Below, in pieces: positions 32,382-33,088 of a stretch of DNA of 33,088 bases. The stretch lies in contig CAZCZY010000043.1 in the NCBI GenBank assembly GCA_964503525.1, forward strand, positions 1 to 33,088, written 5' to 3'. How positions within the stretch are numbered: position 1 is the first letter of the stretch; every line of letters starts with the position of its first letter. Origin of the DNA: CAZCZY01 sp964503525 (lineage in GTDB: Bacteria; Patescibacteriota; JAUYIX01). Under the pieces are notes generated by a model, which was not told the origin of the DNA, did not search any database, and was given only the letters and a program-made list of their open reading frames with translations. The translations under genes and the position numbers were made by a program.

Positions 32382-32497
32382 CGGGAGAAGACGACGCCGA
32401 GGTTCTCGTTGGAGTTGTCAGGCTTCCAGTTGTTGACGTTGGCGCCCTTGGCGTCAAAGTTACCGACGTTGACGAGGTTACCATCGATCGAGCGGCG
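32382..32497 (-). repeat. DGR template repeat (TR)
   Basis: 116 bases matching the VR at 32785-32900 with no gaps. Read on the minus strand in the VR frame it contains nine AAC codons plus AAG, GAC, GAT and ATC, the adenine-rich codon choice expected of a TR. It has 27 adenines, 18 of which are changed in the VR. In the VR frame a TAG stands directly before it, so it is not translated as such. Confidence 0.95.
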
Positions 32498-32774
32498 CTA
32501 AATACGTTACGTAATTCCGTCCAGAGCAGCGGCAACAAGTCGTGTGAGTCATCGCCTGTAAAAATTTGTGGCGGCAGGTATACCGACAGAATCCGCACTA
32601 GAATCACGTAAGCAGTCTTGTTATTTGGCGAAATGCATCCGTAAATGCATCTTCATGAGCCTGTGTGCATCTTACGACGTTACACTGGGATGTGCAAAAA
32701 GAGCCGACGCACTGTCCTAAACGGACAGTGCGAAGATCAAGGGATCAAAGGTCAAGCGTCAAGGTTTCAAAGTC
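32498..32774. other. Spacer between TR and target gene
   Basis: No convincing gene. It contains three TGCATC copies (32634-32639, 32646-32651, 32666-32671), the hairpin at 32708-32732, and a run of six TCAA units spaced 7-8 bases from 32737. A promoter for the TR RNA is expected here on the minus strand, but I could not place one. Confidence 0.6.
32708..32732. other. Perfect hairpin/cruciform downstream of VR
   Basis: CGCACTGTCC (32708-32717), loop TAAAC, GGACAGTGCG (32723-32732): a perfect 10-base stem. It lies 42 bases beyond the stop of the target gene. DGRs such as the Bordetella phage one need a hairpin or cruciform just after the VR for efficient retrohoming. On minus it is followed after seven bases by TTTTT, so it may also end transcription. 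Confidence 0.8.
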
Positions 32775-32778
32775 TCAA
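32737..32778. repeat. Six phased TCAA units between VR and hairpin
   Basis: TCAA begins at 32737, 32745, 32752, 32759, 32767 and 32775, spaced 7-8 bases. The last unit overlaps the target gene's stop codon. The role is unknown. Confidence 0.55.
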
Positions 32779-33088
32779 GACCTGCGGGAGAAGACGACGC
32801 CGAGGCCCTCGTAGGAGCGGCCAGGCCCCCAGTAGCCGACGTTGCCGCCCTCGGCGCCAAAGCCACCGACGCTGACGAGGCTACCACCGATCGAGCGGCG
32901 GTTTGTCCAGCCGTAGTTAGTTTCTTGTAGGCGTATATCGTTGGCCTGGTAGTACGTGACTTTGTCGAAGAGCGCTTCTGCGGGAGTTTCTCGGTAGCGT
33001 TCGTTTAAGGAAAGCCCCGCGAGCACTTCTGCGGCGTGCTTCCATTCTTTCTCTTTACTAGAAATGACGATCTCGGGCAGCTTCTCTG
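32775..33088 (-). CDS. DGR target protein, C-terminal part (partial)
   Basis: 103 codons remain; the frame is open through the window edge, so the start is missing and the GTG at 33026 is internal. The visible part begins EKLPEIVISSKEKEWKHAAE and continues through a helical stretch into TNYGWTNRRSIGG, the start of the variable region. The diversified codons run from about RRSIGGSLVSVGG to YEGLGVVFSR, and the protein ends SRRS. A final LGVVFSR strand after Asn- and Gly-rich loops is compatible with the C-type-lectin/FGE-like fold of known DGR targets, which displays variable residues on a binding surface; that is inference. Thirteen codons differ from the TR through adenine changes, giving Gly, Ser, Tyr, Arg or Glu. 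Confidence 0.9.
   Translation of the reverse strand, partial: EKLPEIVISSKEKEWKHAAEVLAGLSLNERYRETPAEALFDKVTYYQANDIRLQETNYGWTNRRSIGGSLVSVGGFGAEGGNVGYWGPGRSYEGLGVVFSRRS
32785..32900 (-). repeat. DGR variable repeat (VR)
   Basis: The VR ends eight bases before the target gene's stop codon. It differs from the TR at 19 positions: on the coding strand 15 A-to-G, 2 A-to-T, 1 A-to-C and one C-to-G. The last 19 bases on the coding strand are identical in TR and VR and have no adenine, fitting an initiation-of-homing segment. Confidence 0.95.

Larger units (their letters stand above)
30979..33088 (-). mobile_element. Diversity-generating retroelement (DGR)
   Basis: The cassette consists of reverse transcriptase (30979-32016, minus), Avd-like protein (31987-32365, plus), template repeat (32382-32497), and a target gene ending in the variable repeat (32785-32900, minus, running off the window). 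TR and VR share 97 of 116 positions; 18 of the 19 differences are at template adenines. This adenine signature next to an RT of the right type is diagnostic of a DGR. The element should rewrite the target's 3' end through mutagenic reverse transcription of the TR RNA. Confidence 0.93.

Noticed and set aside
32362..32607. Minus-strand 81-residue frame across the TR
   Set aside because: It reads the TR in a frame other than the one used by the VR, and its Ser/Thr-rich end is a by-product of the repeat's base composition. No ribosome site or homology is visible.
32634..32778. CRISPR array
   Set aside because: The repeats are only 4-6 bases long with spacers of a few bases; no direct repeats of 24-40 bases occur anywhere in the window.
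1..33088. tRNA or rRNA genes
   Set aside because: No cloverleaf with a GTTC-type T-arm plus acceptor pairing and no rRNA-like stretch was noticed. This was a reading by eye, not a covariance-model scan.

Overview
The window looks like a chromosomal segment of a Candidate Phyla Radiation (Patescibacteria, probably Parcubacteria-like) bacterium. The evidence is the mix of compact housekeeping genes (ychF, rpsF-ssb-rpsR, recA, a rodZ-like gene, gpmI, ftsK), an RNHCP-domain protein, very large secreted repeat proteins, and a diversity-generating retroelement (DGR) of the kind common in that group. The taxonomic call is inference; there is no rRNA gene in the window.

Layout. Positions 16-5281 (minus strand) hold a glycosyltransferase-39-type membrane protein, a CopB-type P-type ATPase and a membrane-anchored beta-propeller protein. 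Positions 5380-7041 (plus) hold an orphan 153-residue protein and ychF. Positions 7067-9943 form a distinctive three-gene cassette: a tiny membrane protein, a cold-shock/OB-like protein read leftwards, and a secreted Cys-rich protein read rightwards. These genes have strong AGGAGG ribosome sites and a terminator each, and the last two diverge from a mirror-image duplicated promoter. Positions 9962-11866 (plus) are the rpsF-ssb-rpsR operon, with a structured leader, followed by an RNHCP protein. Positions 11845-15233 (minus) hold a hypothetical protein, recA and rodZ. Positions 15386-26825 (minus) are a surface-protein locus: a giant modular protein of about 1,970 residues and two tandem SBBP-repeat paralogues, one broken by a single-base frameshift. 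Positions 26843-28468 (plus) are gpmI and 28494-30938 (minus) are ftsK.

Positions 30979-33088 are the main find, a DGR. It has a reverse transcriptase with a YVDD active site, an Avd-like four-helix-bundle protein on the opposite strand, a 116-base template repeat (TR, 32382-32497) and a matching variable repeat (VR, 32785-32900) at the 3' end of a target gene that runs off the window. TR and VR differ at 19 positions, and 18 of these fall on adenines of the template strand, which is the signature of adenine-directed mutagenic retrohoming. A perfect hairpin follows the VR gene. The RT and avd genes diverge with overlapping 5' ends across a run of ten C/G. With ten bases avd has no proper start codon; with nine, both genes gain an in-frame ATG. 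This is either a phase-variable switch or a homopolymer error.

How the parts fit: the DGR should diversify a surface or ligand-binding domain, and the window is rich in other secreted or surface proteins. This suggests heavy investment in the cell envelope and host or neighbour contact next to a small core of replication, translation and division genes.
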